DNA from: an uncultured Clostridia bacterium
Lineage (GTDB): Bacteria; Bacillota; Clostridia; Christensenellales; CAG-314
Direction of reading: 5' to 3'
NCBI GenBank assembly: GCA_934230325.1
Contig: CAKQEP010000009.1
Span: 1-64,000 of the forward strand
DNA: 64,000 bases
Made by a program: the position numbers and the translations under genes
In this document: piece after piece, positions 35,108 through 45,000 of the stretch
Numbering within the stretch: the stretch's first letter is position 1
Layout of the letters: each line of letters begins with the position of its first letter
The notes under the pieces: generated by a model
Database searches by the model: none
The model's input: the letters and a program-made list of their open reading frames with translations, nothing else
What the model was told of the DNA's origin: nothing

Positions 35108-37303
35108 ATGGTAGGTATTTATTATGCCGGCGCAGTCGTCGCGTTTTTGCTGACGGGCGGAGCGATATGGCAGTTTAGAAACAAACAAGAAAAAATTTCG
35201 ACGCTGTTTAAGGTAATAGCGTTGGTGTTTACCGCCGTTTTTATCGCGCGGTATCTCGGCGGAATATTTGAAATCAGGTACACCGTCGGGCTTAACATAC
35301 AGTCCCCCTTTGGCGAGAACGGCGGGTTTAAAGCCGCTTTGTCCGTCATCGTGTTGTGGGTTTGGTTTGCTTCCGTCATTTTGTTGCAAACCTATCCTTT
35401 CTACAAAGGAAAAGTCAAGTGTTTGGACGCGCTCTCCAAGTATTTTGCGGCGGCGTCGTGCGCGCTTTCTCTCGTTACGTTGCCCGTTGTCGTAGTTGCG
35501 ATGGACGGTCAAGCCGCTTTGACTTATTTTGACTGGCGGTGTCTTGTTTACGGCGCGGAATTAGGCGTCGGGGCGGCTTTTATTGCGGGAATCTGGTATT
35601 TTGACAGGCAAATCCGCTACCCCAAAACCGAAATCAAATCCATTTTGCTTTCTTTGGGCGGAATGTTGTTGTGCGCTATGCCCTACTACCTTTTTCAGGT
35701 AATGTTTGGGCAAGGACCTAAAAACGTCGTTTTTGACGACCTCAACTTGTGGCACAGGCTTGTGGTGTACTTCGGCTTTATCGTTCCCGTGATAATATAC
35801 TTTATTTTCCGAAAATACGAGTACGCGCAACGCAGGTACGCTTTGCTGTTTATCGCGTTGGGGACGATGATGGGGTATTGCTACAAATATTCCTTTGTGA
35901 CGCTGTTGGATTTAGCGGAATGGCCCTTTCACCTATGCAACACGGCAATGTTTATCGTGCCGCTTTGCCTACTGTTTAAGTGGGACAAACTGTACTACTT
36001 CACCTTGTTCATAAACGTTTTGGGCGCGCTGTTTGCTATGCTTATGCCAAACACCGCAGACCCGATATTTATGGCGAGCAACTTTGCGTTTTGGATAAAC
36101 CACTACTGCGCGTTTTTTATGCCGTTGTTGCTAATGGCTTTGCGGATATACAAACGTCCTAAACTGCGACAGTTTATCTATTCGCTCATTGCGTTTGCGG
36201 CGTACTACGCGCTTATGTTGTTTTTAAACGCGTGGTACTCCAACATCAAGGAAGTGGACTTCTTTTTTATCAACAGCAACTTTGTCGCGGAAAAACTCGG
36301 GTTGTGGGCGGAAAAACTTCGCGACGTGACCTTTACCGTCAAAATAGGCAAGTACCCCTGCACGTTTTACCCCGTGTATCAGGCGTTGTACTTTTTGGTA
36401 TACGTACTTATGTCCTTTGCCGTCTGGTTTGTGTACGAACAATTTTTTGAGGTGGCGGACTTGTACGTAGAAATCGGCGAAAGACGCCGCAAGATTAACG
36501 CCGACAAAGTCGCGCTTATGAGCAGGCTTGACGGCAGAAGCGAGGATCAACCTATGGAACTGGATTACGTAAACAAACTTGTACTAAAAGATTTTGGCAA
36601 AAAGTACGCCACGAGCGACGTATACGCCGTTCGTCACGCAAACCTTACCATCGAGGGCGGGCAGATTTTTGGATTTTTAGGGCCTAACGGAGCGGGCAAA
36701 AGCACGATAATAAAAAGCATCGTCGGGATACAGACGATAACGGAAGGGAGCATATTTATCAACGGTTATGACGTAGACAAGCAGTCGGTGTTTGCAAAGC
36801 GTCAGACGGGATTTGTTCCCGACCACTACGCACTGTACGAAAATCTTACCGGCAGAGAATACGTCAACTATATTGCCGACCTGTACGAAGTCCCCCAAAA
36901 GGAGCGTACCGAGCGCATAGAAGATATGGTGGAGCGGTTTAATCTCAACGTTGCGTTTGACAACAAGATAAAAACCTATTCTCACGGAATGAAGCAAAAA
37001 ATTACGATAATGTCCGCGTTGGTGCACAATCCCAAACTGTGGATACTTGACGAGCCGTTGACGGGACTGGATCCCGAAAGCATTTTTCAAGTAAAGGAAT
37101 GTATGAAAAAGCACGCGGCGGAAGGCAACATCGTCTTTTTCTCCAGTCACATAATAGACGTTGTGGAGAGAATTTGCGACCGCATAGCGATAATCAAAAA
37201 GGGCGAAATCAAGTGCGTCAAAACGATAAAAGAAATCGAAGACGGCGGCGTTGCGTTGGAAGATTTTTACATGCAGATGATAGGAGAAGTCAAACATGAC
37301 TGA
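35108..37303 (+). CDS. YwaF/TMEM164-like membrane domain fused to an ABC-2 type ATPase
   Basis: A 731-residue fusion. Residues 1 to about 455 carry some twelve membrane segments and resemble the YwaF/TMEM164 family of integral membrane proteins, with the motif WPFHLCN (His275, Cys277). After a linker of about 35 charged residues comes a full ABC ATPase: Walker A GPNGAGKST (525-533), signature SHGMKQK (625-631) and Walker B LWILDEP (644-650). The ATPase resembles those of ABC-2 exporters. It overlaps the permease gene by 8 bases. AGAGGG precedes the start. The human TMEM164 protein is reported to be an acyltransferase; whether this domain has such activity, or only gates transport, is open. 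Such a fusion is unusual. Confidence 0.8.
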   Translation: MVGIYYAGAVVAFLLTGGAIWQFRNKQEKISTLFKVIALVFTAVFIARYLGGIFEIRYTVGLNIQSPFGENGGFKAALSVIVLWVWFASVILLQTYPFYKGKVKCLDALSKYFAAASCALSLVTLPVVVVAMDGQAALTYFDWRCLVYGAELGVGAAFIAGIWYFDRQIRYPKTEIKSILLSLGGMLLCAMPYYLFQVMFGQGPKNVVFDDLNLWHRLVVYFGFIVPVIIYFIFRKYEYAQRRYALLFIALGTMMGYCYKYSFVTLLDLAEWPFHLCNTAMFIVPLCLLFKWDKLYYFTLFINVLGALFAMLMPNTADPIFMASNFAFWINHYCAFFMPLLLMALRIYKRPKLRQFIYSLIAFAAYYALMLFLNAWYSNIKEVDFFFINSNFVAEKLGLWAEKLRDVTFTVKIGKYPCTFYPVYQALYFLVYVLMSFAVWFVYEQFFEVADLYVEIGERRRKINADKVALMSRLDGRSEDQPMELDYVNKLVLKDFGKKYATSDVYAVRHANLTIEGGQIFGFLGPNGAGKSTIIKSIVGIQTITEGSIFINGYDVDKQSVFAKRQTGFVPDHYALYENLTGREYVNYIADLYEVPQKERTERIEDMVERFNLNVAFDNKIKTYSHGMKQKITIMSALVHNPKLWILDEPLTGLDPESIFQVKECMKKHAAEGNIVFFSSHIIDVVERICDRIAIIKKGEIKCVKTIKEIEDGGVALEDFYMQMIGEVKHD

Positions 37304-38990
37304 AATCTCTACCAAGCAAAATTTGTCCTTTAAGGGCAACGTAAAGTTGCTTAAATCGCTTACGATGATGCAACTGAAAGAAAAACTCGATATGTCCTAC
37401 CTAAAAAGTTTTCGCAGGACGCTTTTTAAAATCGTGTGGCTCTTAATCGAGTTTGCGGCAGTCACGGCGATATGCTTTTTGTTGCTGTACTTTTTTAAGG
37501 TAAAGGGAGTGTTTTCTCTCATTAACGATATTCCCGTATCCGTCATAGCGATAGTGTACGGAATAATGCTTGCGCTGTCCGTGCTGTCCACTACGATAGG
37601 GTTGGTAAAGTCGCTGTACTTCTCCCGCGACAACCAAGTGTTGCTGACCTTGCCTGCGGAGTCGTGGCTCATTTTTGTGTCAAAACTCGCGGTGTACTAT
37701 ATTTACGAACTTCGCAAAAGCGTGATGTACATTATGCCCGTATTTGTCGCTTACGGTATCGTTCAGCACTTTGCGTGGTTTTACTATTTGTGGGTTGCGG
37801 CGTTGTTTGTGTTTTTGTCGGTGTTGCCCGTCGCAGTGTCGGCGTTGCTATCCATGCCCGCTATGTACGCTTACCAACTTGTCAAAAAAGCGCAGTGGTT
37901 GCAGTATACCCTCATCGCTTTGGGGTTGGGCGCGTTGACCTTTGTCGCCGTAAAACTGATAAACCTCATACCCGACAATATCGATATAGTAAAGAGTTGG
38001 GGTACGATATACTGGAAAATTCAAGCGGGACTTGACTGGTTTACCAAACACATGACGGTTTTGTACGGCTTGACGACGCTAATCGTGGGCAAAAGGTACG
38101 GTTTTACGCAAAAACTGTTTACGCTGTCCACTCTCTGGTCGTTTTTGATTCTTATCGCCGTAATTGCGGTGTGCATAACGCTGTGTATGCTGTTGGCGCG
38201 CCCGCTGTTTTACAAAATGGCAAGCAAGCCCTTTGAATACACCAAAAAAACCAACGTCAAACGGCAGGACAACAAGCCGTGCGGAAAGTTTTTGACCGCC
38301 GTCAAAAAGGAATTTTTGATAGGTATGCGCGACAACTCCCTCATCTCTCTGTTTTGCCTTCTCGTCATCGTTTTGCCCGTTGCGATAATGTTGCTCAACA
38401 AAATTTACTCGGCGATGAACACTCGCTTGTTGGGAACGCAACTTACCGTCGGTTTCAATTACCTTCTTATTATGTTGGTAATGCTTCAAAGCAATATCTC
38501 CGTCGCAAGCGTGTACAGCAGAGACGGCTCGGCGGCATATCTCAACAAAATTCAGCCTACGGGGTACGCTCCCCTCTTGTTGAGCAAGTTGGTATTCAAC
38601 CTTTTGATAGGTTTGCTCGGCGTTATCGTTACCTTTGTGTCTTACGGCTTGTTTAAACCGCTCAACGTCGGCTCGATAATTCTTATGGCGGTGTCGGTGT
38701 ACTCCGTGTACGTTTGCCACCTGTTTTGGTCGGCGGAAACCGACGTAATGAACCCGCAACACGAGCAGTACGCCACCTTCAACTCGCAATCCAACAACCC
38801 CAACGAAAACATATCCGCATTGCTTATGTTTATTTTGGCGGCGGTTATGTTTGTAATCGCGCTGTTGCTGTCGATGGAAAGCATGACCAAAGCGTGGATA
38901 AAGGTAAGTATTCTTTCCGTCGTTTTGGCGGCGGCAAAGGCGTTCACCTTCTTTTTGAAGGTCAAAATGTTTTACAAGGAGAAACAGTAA
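37296..38990 (+). CDS. ABC-2 type exporter permease
   Basis: A 564-residue membrane protein with about twelve to fourteen membrane segments and a basic N-terminal helix (KSLTMMQLKEKLDMSYLKSFRRTLFK). Its size and pattern match large one-chain permeases of putative ABC exporters in Firmicutes (YhaP-like or similar). It starts within the last codons of the ATPase gene, so the two make one transporter, probably as a dimer of the fusion ATPase with the permease. The cargo is unknown. A ribosome site for the next gene (AAGGAG) lies in its last codons. Confidence 0.85.
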   Translation: MTEISTKQNLSFKGNVKLLKSLTMMQLKEKLDMSYLKSFRRTLFKIVWLLIEFAAVTAICFLLLYFFKVKGVFSLINDIPVSVIAIVYGIMLALSVLSTTIGLVKSLYFSRDNQVLLTLPAESWLIFVSKLAVYYIYELRKSVMYIMPVFVAYGIVQHFAWFYYLWVAALFVFLSVLPVAVSALLSMPAMYAYQLVKKAQWLQYTLIALGLGALTFVAVKLINLIPDNIDIVKSWGTIYWKIQAGLDWFTKHMTVLYGLTTLIVGKRYGFTQKLFTLSTLWSFLILIAVIAVCITLCMLLARPLFYKMASKPFEYTKKTNVKRQDNKPCGKFLTAVKKEFLIGMRDNSLISLFCLLVIVLPVAIMLLNKIYSAMNTRLLGTQLTVGFNYLLIMLVMLQSNISVASVYSRDGSAAYLNKIQPTGYAPLLLSKLVFNLLIGLLGVIVTFVSYGLFKPLNVGSIILMAVSVYSVYVCHLFWSAETDVMNPQHEQYATFNSQSNNPNENISALLMFILAAVMFVIALLLSMESMTKAWIKVSILSVVLAAAKAFTFFLKVKMFYKEKQ

Positions 38991-38992
38991 GC

Positions 38993-39466
38993 ATGAAAAA
39001 AGTAGTGGTCATTATTATTTGCGTGCTGTTTGTCGCGTCGGTGCTTGTCGTCAACTTTTTCGGTATGAAAATGGCGATGTTTCCCACCACAAAGTACGTG
39101 GAAAAAATCGAGTGCCTTACCCTGACTCGCAGCGACGGTAAGGAATACAAATATACCAAAATCGACGACGACGGAATAAAACGCTTTGTCATACGCGACT
39201 ACGTGGACGGAACGTACGATGAAAACAACATTGCGGAAAATCGCAACACGTTTATACTAAATTACAGAATGTTCCCCGACGACGCCGACAACAAAAAGCC
39301 CACCTTCGTTTACGACAAAACCGCCATACAAGGCGCATTTGTGATAAGGGAAGAAATGGCGTCGGTAGTAGTTTTGCGGCCAAACAGAGGCGTTTACATC
39401 ACCATCAGGTCAAGCGACGGCTCGGACAGAACGGAACGAATTTATATCGTCGTTATACCCGCCTGA
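38993..39466 (+). CDS. Hypothetical membrane-anchored protein of the ABC locus
   Basis: Not recognised. The 157-residue protein has one N-terminal membrane segment (residues 3-25) and an extracytoplasmic domain of about 130 residues rich in beta strands (VEKIECLTLTRSDGKEYKYTK). It starts 2 bases after the permease stop codon and must be cotranscribed with it. A role as an accessory subunit outside the membrane is likely from position only. The following 160 bases have no gene and lead to the lipoprotein. Confidence 0.75.
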   Translation: MKKVVVIIICVLFVASVLVVNFFGMKMAMFPTTKYVEKIECLTLTRSDGKEYKYTKIDDDGIKRFVIRDYVDGTYDENNIAENRNTFILNYRMFPDDADNKKPTFVYDKTAIQGAFVIREEMASVVVLRPNRGVYITIRSSDGSDRTERIYIVVIPA

Positions 39467-39626
39467 TTGACAACAACAGAAAACCGCGACCTACGTTACA
39501 AACGCCCAAAAACTTTGCAGAACGGCAAAGTTTAAGGCAAAACGGGTTGCAACCGATTTTTCTGATTATATATAAAAGCAAAAAAACAGTAAAAACCAAA
39601 AATAAAAAATAAGGAGATTATCAAGT

Positions 39627-41951
39627 ATGAAACAACAGACCAAAAAGATTATTACTTTGATTGTTATGGTCGCATTGTCTTTGATGGTTTTGACCGGTTT
39701 GGCGGCTTGCGGCAAACTCGAAGTCAAAGGAATCACCGTGTCTTCCTACAAAAAAGATTGCAAAATTAACGAAGCATACGATTTTTCCTCCATCAAAGTC
39801 GGCGTAACCTACAACGACGAAACAAAAAACAAAACGGTAACGGCGTCTGACGTCGCTTTCTCGGTAAAAGACGCAAAAACCGGCGAGGATGTCAAGCTGG
39901 AAGATATATCCAAAACCGCCGGCAAAAAAATCGTCACCGTGACCTATACGGACAAGTCCTTCAAAAACAACAACGCCGCTTCCAAAGAGTTTAACGTTTG
40001 GATTTGGGAAGTTGACGAGGACAGAGTTTATACCGTCGCGACCTTCTCAAAACCCGAAAACCTCATCAATTTTGAAGCGACGATAAGCCAAGCGGGCAAA
40101 GCCTCTTATGGCGACAAAGCCTTTGAAAATCAGTTTTATGACGACGAAAAAATCTATTACGTCGGCGACGACAACGAGTTTGTCTTTAAGCCGGAACTCA
40201 ACGTTATCGTTGACGGCGACGAGCAATCTTTGGGCGCGTACCGCAGCAATCCCGAAATCAGCGTTGCAAACGGCAGCAGTTGGACAAAACTCGAGATGAC
40301 GGCGGGCGAGCAGGAAGATACTCTCGTTTACAAAAACGGCGACAAAGTTATCGTCACGGTAAACAACCTTTACCAAACCTATCAGTTTTCTTCCGACGCC
40401 GTTGACAGCACGGTAAGAATCACCGTCAAACTTGCCGACAACTACGATATGAACGGCAACCCCGACGTGACCTTTGATTTTTATGTAATCGACGGACTCA
40501 ACGCTTACGACTTTGACGACCTTGCTTCTATGGACTCTACGGGACGTTACCAAAACAGAACCGCAAAGCAACGCCCCGCCGCTATCGTTATGCACAACGC
40601 AATCGAAGTCAATGCGCAAAACCTTAACAGCGACGACCTTTGGACAAACACCAAAGACATCAAAACGGTAGGCGAAAACGGAGAAAAAATCATTCCCGCA
40701 GGCTCAAAGTTTTTAAAAGACGGCACGTACGTATTCGATACTTACTTTACGCAACAAGGCGAAAGTTTTAATCTGTACGGCAACTACTTTACCATCAATT
40801 TGGAAAAACTTCCCCTTATTCCCGGCAACGGCATAAACGACTACTTTGGCGGAAACGACGTCGGATACGGCTACGACTACTCCAACGCAAAGTTTATCCA
40901 CGCAACCGTAGGCGAAAACCCCGCAGCGGAAGGCTTGTTGGGTACGGTGGGATTGTTTAATCTCAACGTTTTGGGCAACGCAAACATTTACGACGACCGC
41001 TATATCAACGACGGCGGCTCCCCCGTGTATGCGGGCGGCATAATCTTTGCGGAGTGCAGCTACAGAGTAAATCTCAACGTCAAAAACGTTCTTAACAGAA
41101 AATTCTTTATCTCCTATATGTCCACGTTTGAAGGCAAACTTTTGATGCAAAACATAAAGAGTTACGACGCGTATCAGGATATGTTTTATCTGCACGGCGG
41201 CGACCTTACCATAAGCAATTCCGTTTGCGAGAGAGCGGGCGGCCCCATCATTATTTCCTGCTACGTAAAAAGCGACGGACACAACGACGCTCCGCAAGTT
41301 TTGGTCACCGATTGCCAACTCAATGCGTGGATTAACGGCGACGAAATTTGGTTTTCTACTTTGGGCGTGGAAGGTATGGTAAACACCATCAAAAACCTCA
41401 ACCAAGTTTTGCAAGGTATCGGCGCGGGTAGTTTTGTAAAAGACGCTACGATAGAAGGCGGTCAGGTCAAAGGCAAAATAAGCATTATGTCGGTCATTAT
41501 GGAAGCGTATTCCGGCACTGTTCCCGCTACGAGCACCATCGTAAAAGGTAAACACACCGTCGTTAATACCGACAAATCCGCAAGTTGGACCTTCTCGAGA
41601 ATGTTTGAAGACGCAAACGACGCGCAAGCCGACGATATAGGCAAACTCGTTCAACAAATAGTCAACAACCCCGTCGAAGCGTTTAGACAAATACCGATGT
41701 TTGGCGTAAACGACAATATACTTATGTATATCCCCGCAGGCAGTATCGGCAACACCGAAAACCTCGTAGTAAGCCTCAAAATGGCTTTGCAAAAAATGTC
41801 GGAAGGTATGGAAGCGGTACAAGCGCTCACTTCTTCTTCTCACGTCGCTAATCCGATGAATATCGCGGCGGAAGTAACGGCGTTTAAAACGTCGGACGCC
41901 ATTTGTCTGTATCAAGGCGGATTGTCCGTCGTTATGTCCTTGCTCCACTGA
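39627..41951 (+). CDS. Large lipoprotein with Ig-like and possible beta-helix regions
   Basis: A 774-residue surface lipoprotein. The signal peptide ends in the lipobox LAAC with Cys28 as lipid site. An N-terminal region (about residues 30-120) resembles a bacterial Ig-like fold (VKGITVSSYKKDCKINEAYDFSSIKVGVTYND). The central part, around residues 370-570, has repeated short strands with N and G turns (ANIYDDRYINDGG, LLMQNIKSYDAYQDMFYLHGG, LTISNSVCERAGGP) like a right-handed beta-helix. AAGGAG lies 12 bases before the ATG. It follows the ABC locus on the same strand after 160 bases; a functional link is possible. Ligand unknown. Confidence 0.8.
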   Translation: MKQQTKKIITLIVMVALSLMVLTGLAACGKLEVKGITVSSYKKDCKINEAYDFSSIKVGVTYNDETKNKTVTASDVAFSVKDAKTGEDVKLEDISKTAGKKIVTVTYTDKSFKNNNAASKEFNVWIWEVDEDRVYTVATFSKPENLINFEATISQAGKASYGDKAFENQFYDDEKIYYVGDDNEFVFKPELNVIVDGDEQSLGAYRSNPEISVANGSSWTKLEMTAGEQEDTLVYKNGDKVIVTVNNLYQTYQFSSDAVDSTVRITVKLADNYDMNGNPDVTFDFYVIDGLNAYDFDDLASMDSTGRYQNRTAKQRPAAIVMHNAIEVNAQNLNSDDLWTNTKDIKTVGENGEKIIPAGSKFLKDGTYVFDTYFTQQGESFNLYGNYFTINLEKLPLIPGNGINDYFGGNDVGYGYDYSNAKFIHATVGENPAAEGLLGTVGLFNLNVLGNANIYDDRYINDGGSPVYAGGIIFAECSYRVNLNVKNVLNRKFFISYMSTFEGKLLMQNIKSYDAYQDMFYLHGGDLTISNSVCERAGGPIIISCYVKSDGHNDAPQVLVTDCQLNAWINGDEIWFSTLGVEGMVNTIKNLNQVLQGIGAGSFVKDATIEGGQVKGKISIMSVIMEAYSGTVPATSTIVKGKHTVVNTDKSASWTFSRMFEDANDAQADDIGKLVQQIVNNPVEAFRQIPMFGVNDNILMYIPAGSIGNTENLVVSLKMALQKMSEGMEAVQALTSSSHVANPMNIAAEVTAFKTSDAICLYQGGLSVVMSLLH

Positions 41952-42003
41952 TACGAGCAACCGACTTCAAACCGTCCTTGCGACGTTAAATTTTAAAACG
42001 ACC

Positions 42004-42038
42004 AAAAAAAGGCAACGCTTGATGCGTTGCCTTTTTTG
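42004..42038. terminator. Bidirectional terminator between the lipoprotein gene and purL
   Basis: Perfect stem of GGCAACGC with GCGTTGCC extended by A-runs against T-runs (about 14 base pairs), loop TTGAT, and a T tract in both directions. It would end both convergent transcripts, including the purine operon. Confidence 0.9.
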
Positions 42039-42080
42039 TATACGGTATCGTTTTTTACCGCCATATTTGCTTTTTGTCGG

Positions 42081-45000
42081 TCAAATCTTAAAGTAGTTTA
42101 CCGCGCTCTCAAAAATCTTCATATCGTATTCGCCCGAAACGTTTTTGTAAAGGTTGTCGCCTATACGCTCGGAGTGTCCCATTTTTCCAAACACCCTGCC
42201 GTCGGGAGAAGTTATGCCTTCTATCGCGTCCATACTTCCGTTGGGGTTGAACGCCGTTGCGCCGCTCACGAGTCCGTAAGTATCGACGTACTGCGTGGCT
42301 ATCTGCCCGTTGCTTGCAAGCAGTTTGATTTCCCCTTCGTCAGCCACAAATCTGCCTTCTCCGTGACTTATCGCGACGTTGAATATATCCCCGACGTGAC
42401 AAGCGGACAGCCACGGGGATTTGTTGCTGCACACTCTCACCTGAACGATTTTGGATTGATGCCTGCCTATGTTGTTGTAAGTCAAAGTCGGGCTGTTTCC
42501 CTTTGGAGTAATTATTTTGCCGTAAGGCACGAGTCCGAGTTTGATTAACGCCTGAAAACCGTTGCATATTCCGCCGACAAGTCCGTCGCGGTGACCGAGC
42601 AAGTCTGCAAGCGCGTTTTTGATTTCCTCGTTGCGCAAAAACGCCGTTATAAACTTTCCGCTGCCGTCAGGCTCGTCTCCGCCGGAAAATCCGCCCGGTA
42701 TAAAGAGTATTTGGCTTTGTTTAAGTTGTTTTGCAAAGGCTCTCACGCTGTCCGACACTGCTTTTGGCGTAAGGTTGTTTATTACAAAAATTTCCGGCGT
42801 TGCGCCCGCTTTTGCAAAGGCTTTTGCGGTGTCGTACTCGCAGTTTGTACCGGGAAACACGGGTATAAGCGCCCTTATTTTGTCGGTTTTTACTTTTGGA
42901 GCGACGCGCTTTGGCGCAAAGTAACTGTACGTCGTAGGTTTGTCCGCAGGCGTTGCTTCCGTCGGAAACACGCTCGCAAGTTTGCAGTCATATGCGCGGG
43001 TGATTTTGTCGAGAGTAATTTCTTCGTCGCCCTTGACGATACTGGATTCTCTTGCGGTGTATCCTATATCCGTCACTTTGCCGTCAATAGCGGGAACAAC
43101 GTTGTCCGCCAACTCCAAAACAAACGCGCCGTAGTCGTACCTAAACAAAACTTCGTTTGTCACTTCGTCTCTAAAACGGAATCCGATTTTGTTGCCCAAG
43201 CACATTTTTAGCACTGCTTCCGCAACGCCGCCGTAAGTAAGCGTATAAGCGGTCACTACCTTTTTTTGTCGTATCAACGCGCTGACGGTATCAAAATTTT
43301 TGAGCAAACTTTCTGCCGTAGGCAGTCCTCTTTCGTCACGGTCGGGGGACAAAAGAATCACCCTGTGAAACGGCTCTTTAAACTCGTTGCCTATTACGTA
43401 GTTTGCGTCGGTCGTGGTGACGGCAAAACTCAAAAGGGTGGGCGGAACGTCGAGTTTTTCAAAACTTCCGCTCATACTGTCCTTGCCGCCTATCGCAGCG
43501 ACGCCCAACTCTCTTTGCGCCTTAAACGCGCCGAGCAACGCCGCGACGGGTTTGCCCCAACGAGCGGGTTCTTGCCGCAATTTTTCAAAGTACTCCTGAA
43601 AACTAAGGTATACGTCTTTAAACTCTGCGCCGACGGCAACCAACTTGCTTACGCTCTCCACAACCGCAAGGTATCCCGCGTCAAAGGGGGATTGTTGCGC
43701 AATATACGGGTTGAACCCAAACGCCATAACGCTTGACGTATCGGTTTCTTTTTTTTCCGTGCTGATTTTGGTGACCATAGCCTGTATCGGCGTTGCCTGA
43801 TACTTTCCGCCAAAGGGCATAAGCACCGTTCCCGCGCCTATCGTGCCGTCAAACCTTTCGCAAAGTCCTTTTTGACTGCACACGTTAAGGTCGCCCGCCA
43901 ACGCGGTATAACTTTTTATAAAGTCGCCGTTGATTTGTTTTTGGTAAGGCAACGCGGGTTTTACCATTGCCGTCGCGTGTTTTGCCGCGCCGTTGGTTGC
44001 CAAAAACTCTCTGGACAAGTCGACGATGTACTTGCCGTTCCACTTCATTTTAAGGCGGTTTGCGTCGGTGACCGTCGCAACGACGGTTGCTTCGAGATTT
44101 TCGTTTTTGGCAAGTTTCAAAAACTTTTTGACGTCTTTGTCGGCAACGACAACCGCCATTCTTTCTTGCGATTCGCTTATCGCCAACTCCGTTCCGTCAA
44201 GACCGTCGTACTTTTTGGGTACTGCGTTGAGGTCGATATCCAAGCCGTCGGCAAGTTCTCCTATTGCGACGGAAACGCCGCCCGCTCCAAAGTCGTTGCA
44301 ACGTTTTATCATAAGACTTGCGGCGCGATTGCGAAACAAGCGTTGAAGTTTGCGTTCTTCGGGGGCGTTGCCCTTTTGAACTTCTGCGCCGCATGCCGCC
44401 AAACTTTCCTTAGAGTGGCTTTTGCTGCTGCCCGTCGCTCCGCCGCAACCGTCGCGCCCTGTTTTTCCGCCCAACAAAATAACTTTGTCGCCGGCTATCG
44501 GGCGTTCTCTGCGTACTCTGTCGGCAGGCGCGGCGCCTATTACCGCCCCTACTTCCATACGCTTTGCGACGTAACCGGAATGGTAAATTTCCTGAACCAA
44601 CCCCGTCGTCAAGCCTATCTGATTGCCATAACTGCTGTATCCGTCTGCCGCCGTCGTGACTATTTTGCGTTGCGGAAGTTTGCCCTTCAACGTGTCTTTG
44701 ACGGGAGTCAGCGGGTTGCCCGCGCCCGTCACGCGCATTGCGGAATACACGTAGGCTCTGCCGCTCAACGGATCTCTTATCGCGCCGCCGATACAAGTGG
44801 CCGCGCCGCCAAAAGGCTCTATTTCCGTCGGGTGGTTGTGCGTTTCGTTTTTAAAAAGAAGTAGCCAGTCGCGCTTTACGCCGTCTATTTTTACCTTGAT
44901 TTTGACGGTGCATGCGTTGATTTCTTCGCTTTCGTCAAGATTGTTGAGCAATCCGCGTTTTTTGAGAATTTTTGCCGCTATCGTGCCTATATCCATGAGC

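Noticed and set aside
40713..41960. Long open frame antisense to the lipoprotein gene
   Set aside because: It mirrors the lipoprotein codons and has no start context; the plus-strand gene has signal peptide and ribosome site.
43872..44864. Long open frame antisense to purL
   Set aside because: Shadow of a well-recognised enzyme gene.
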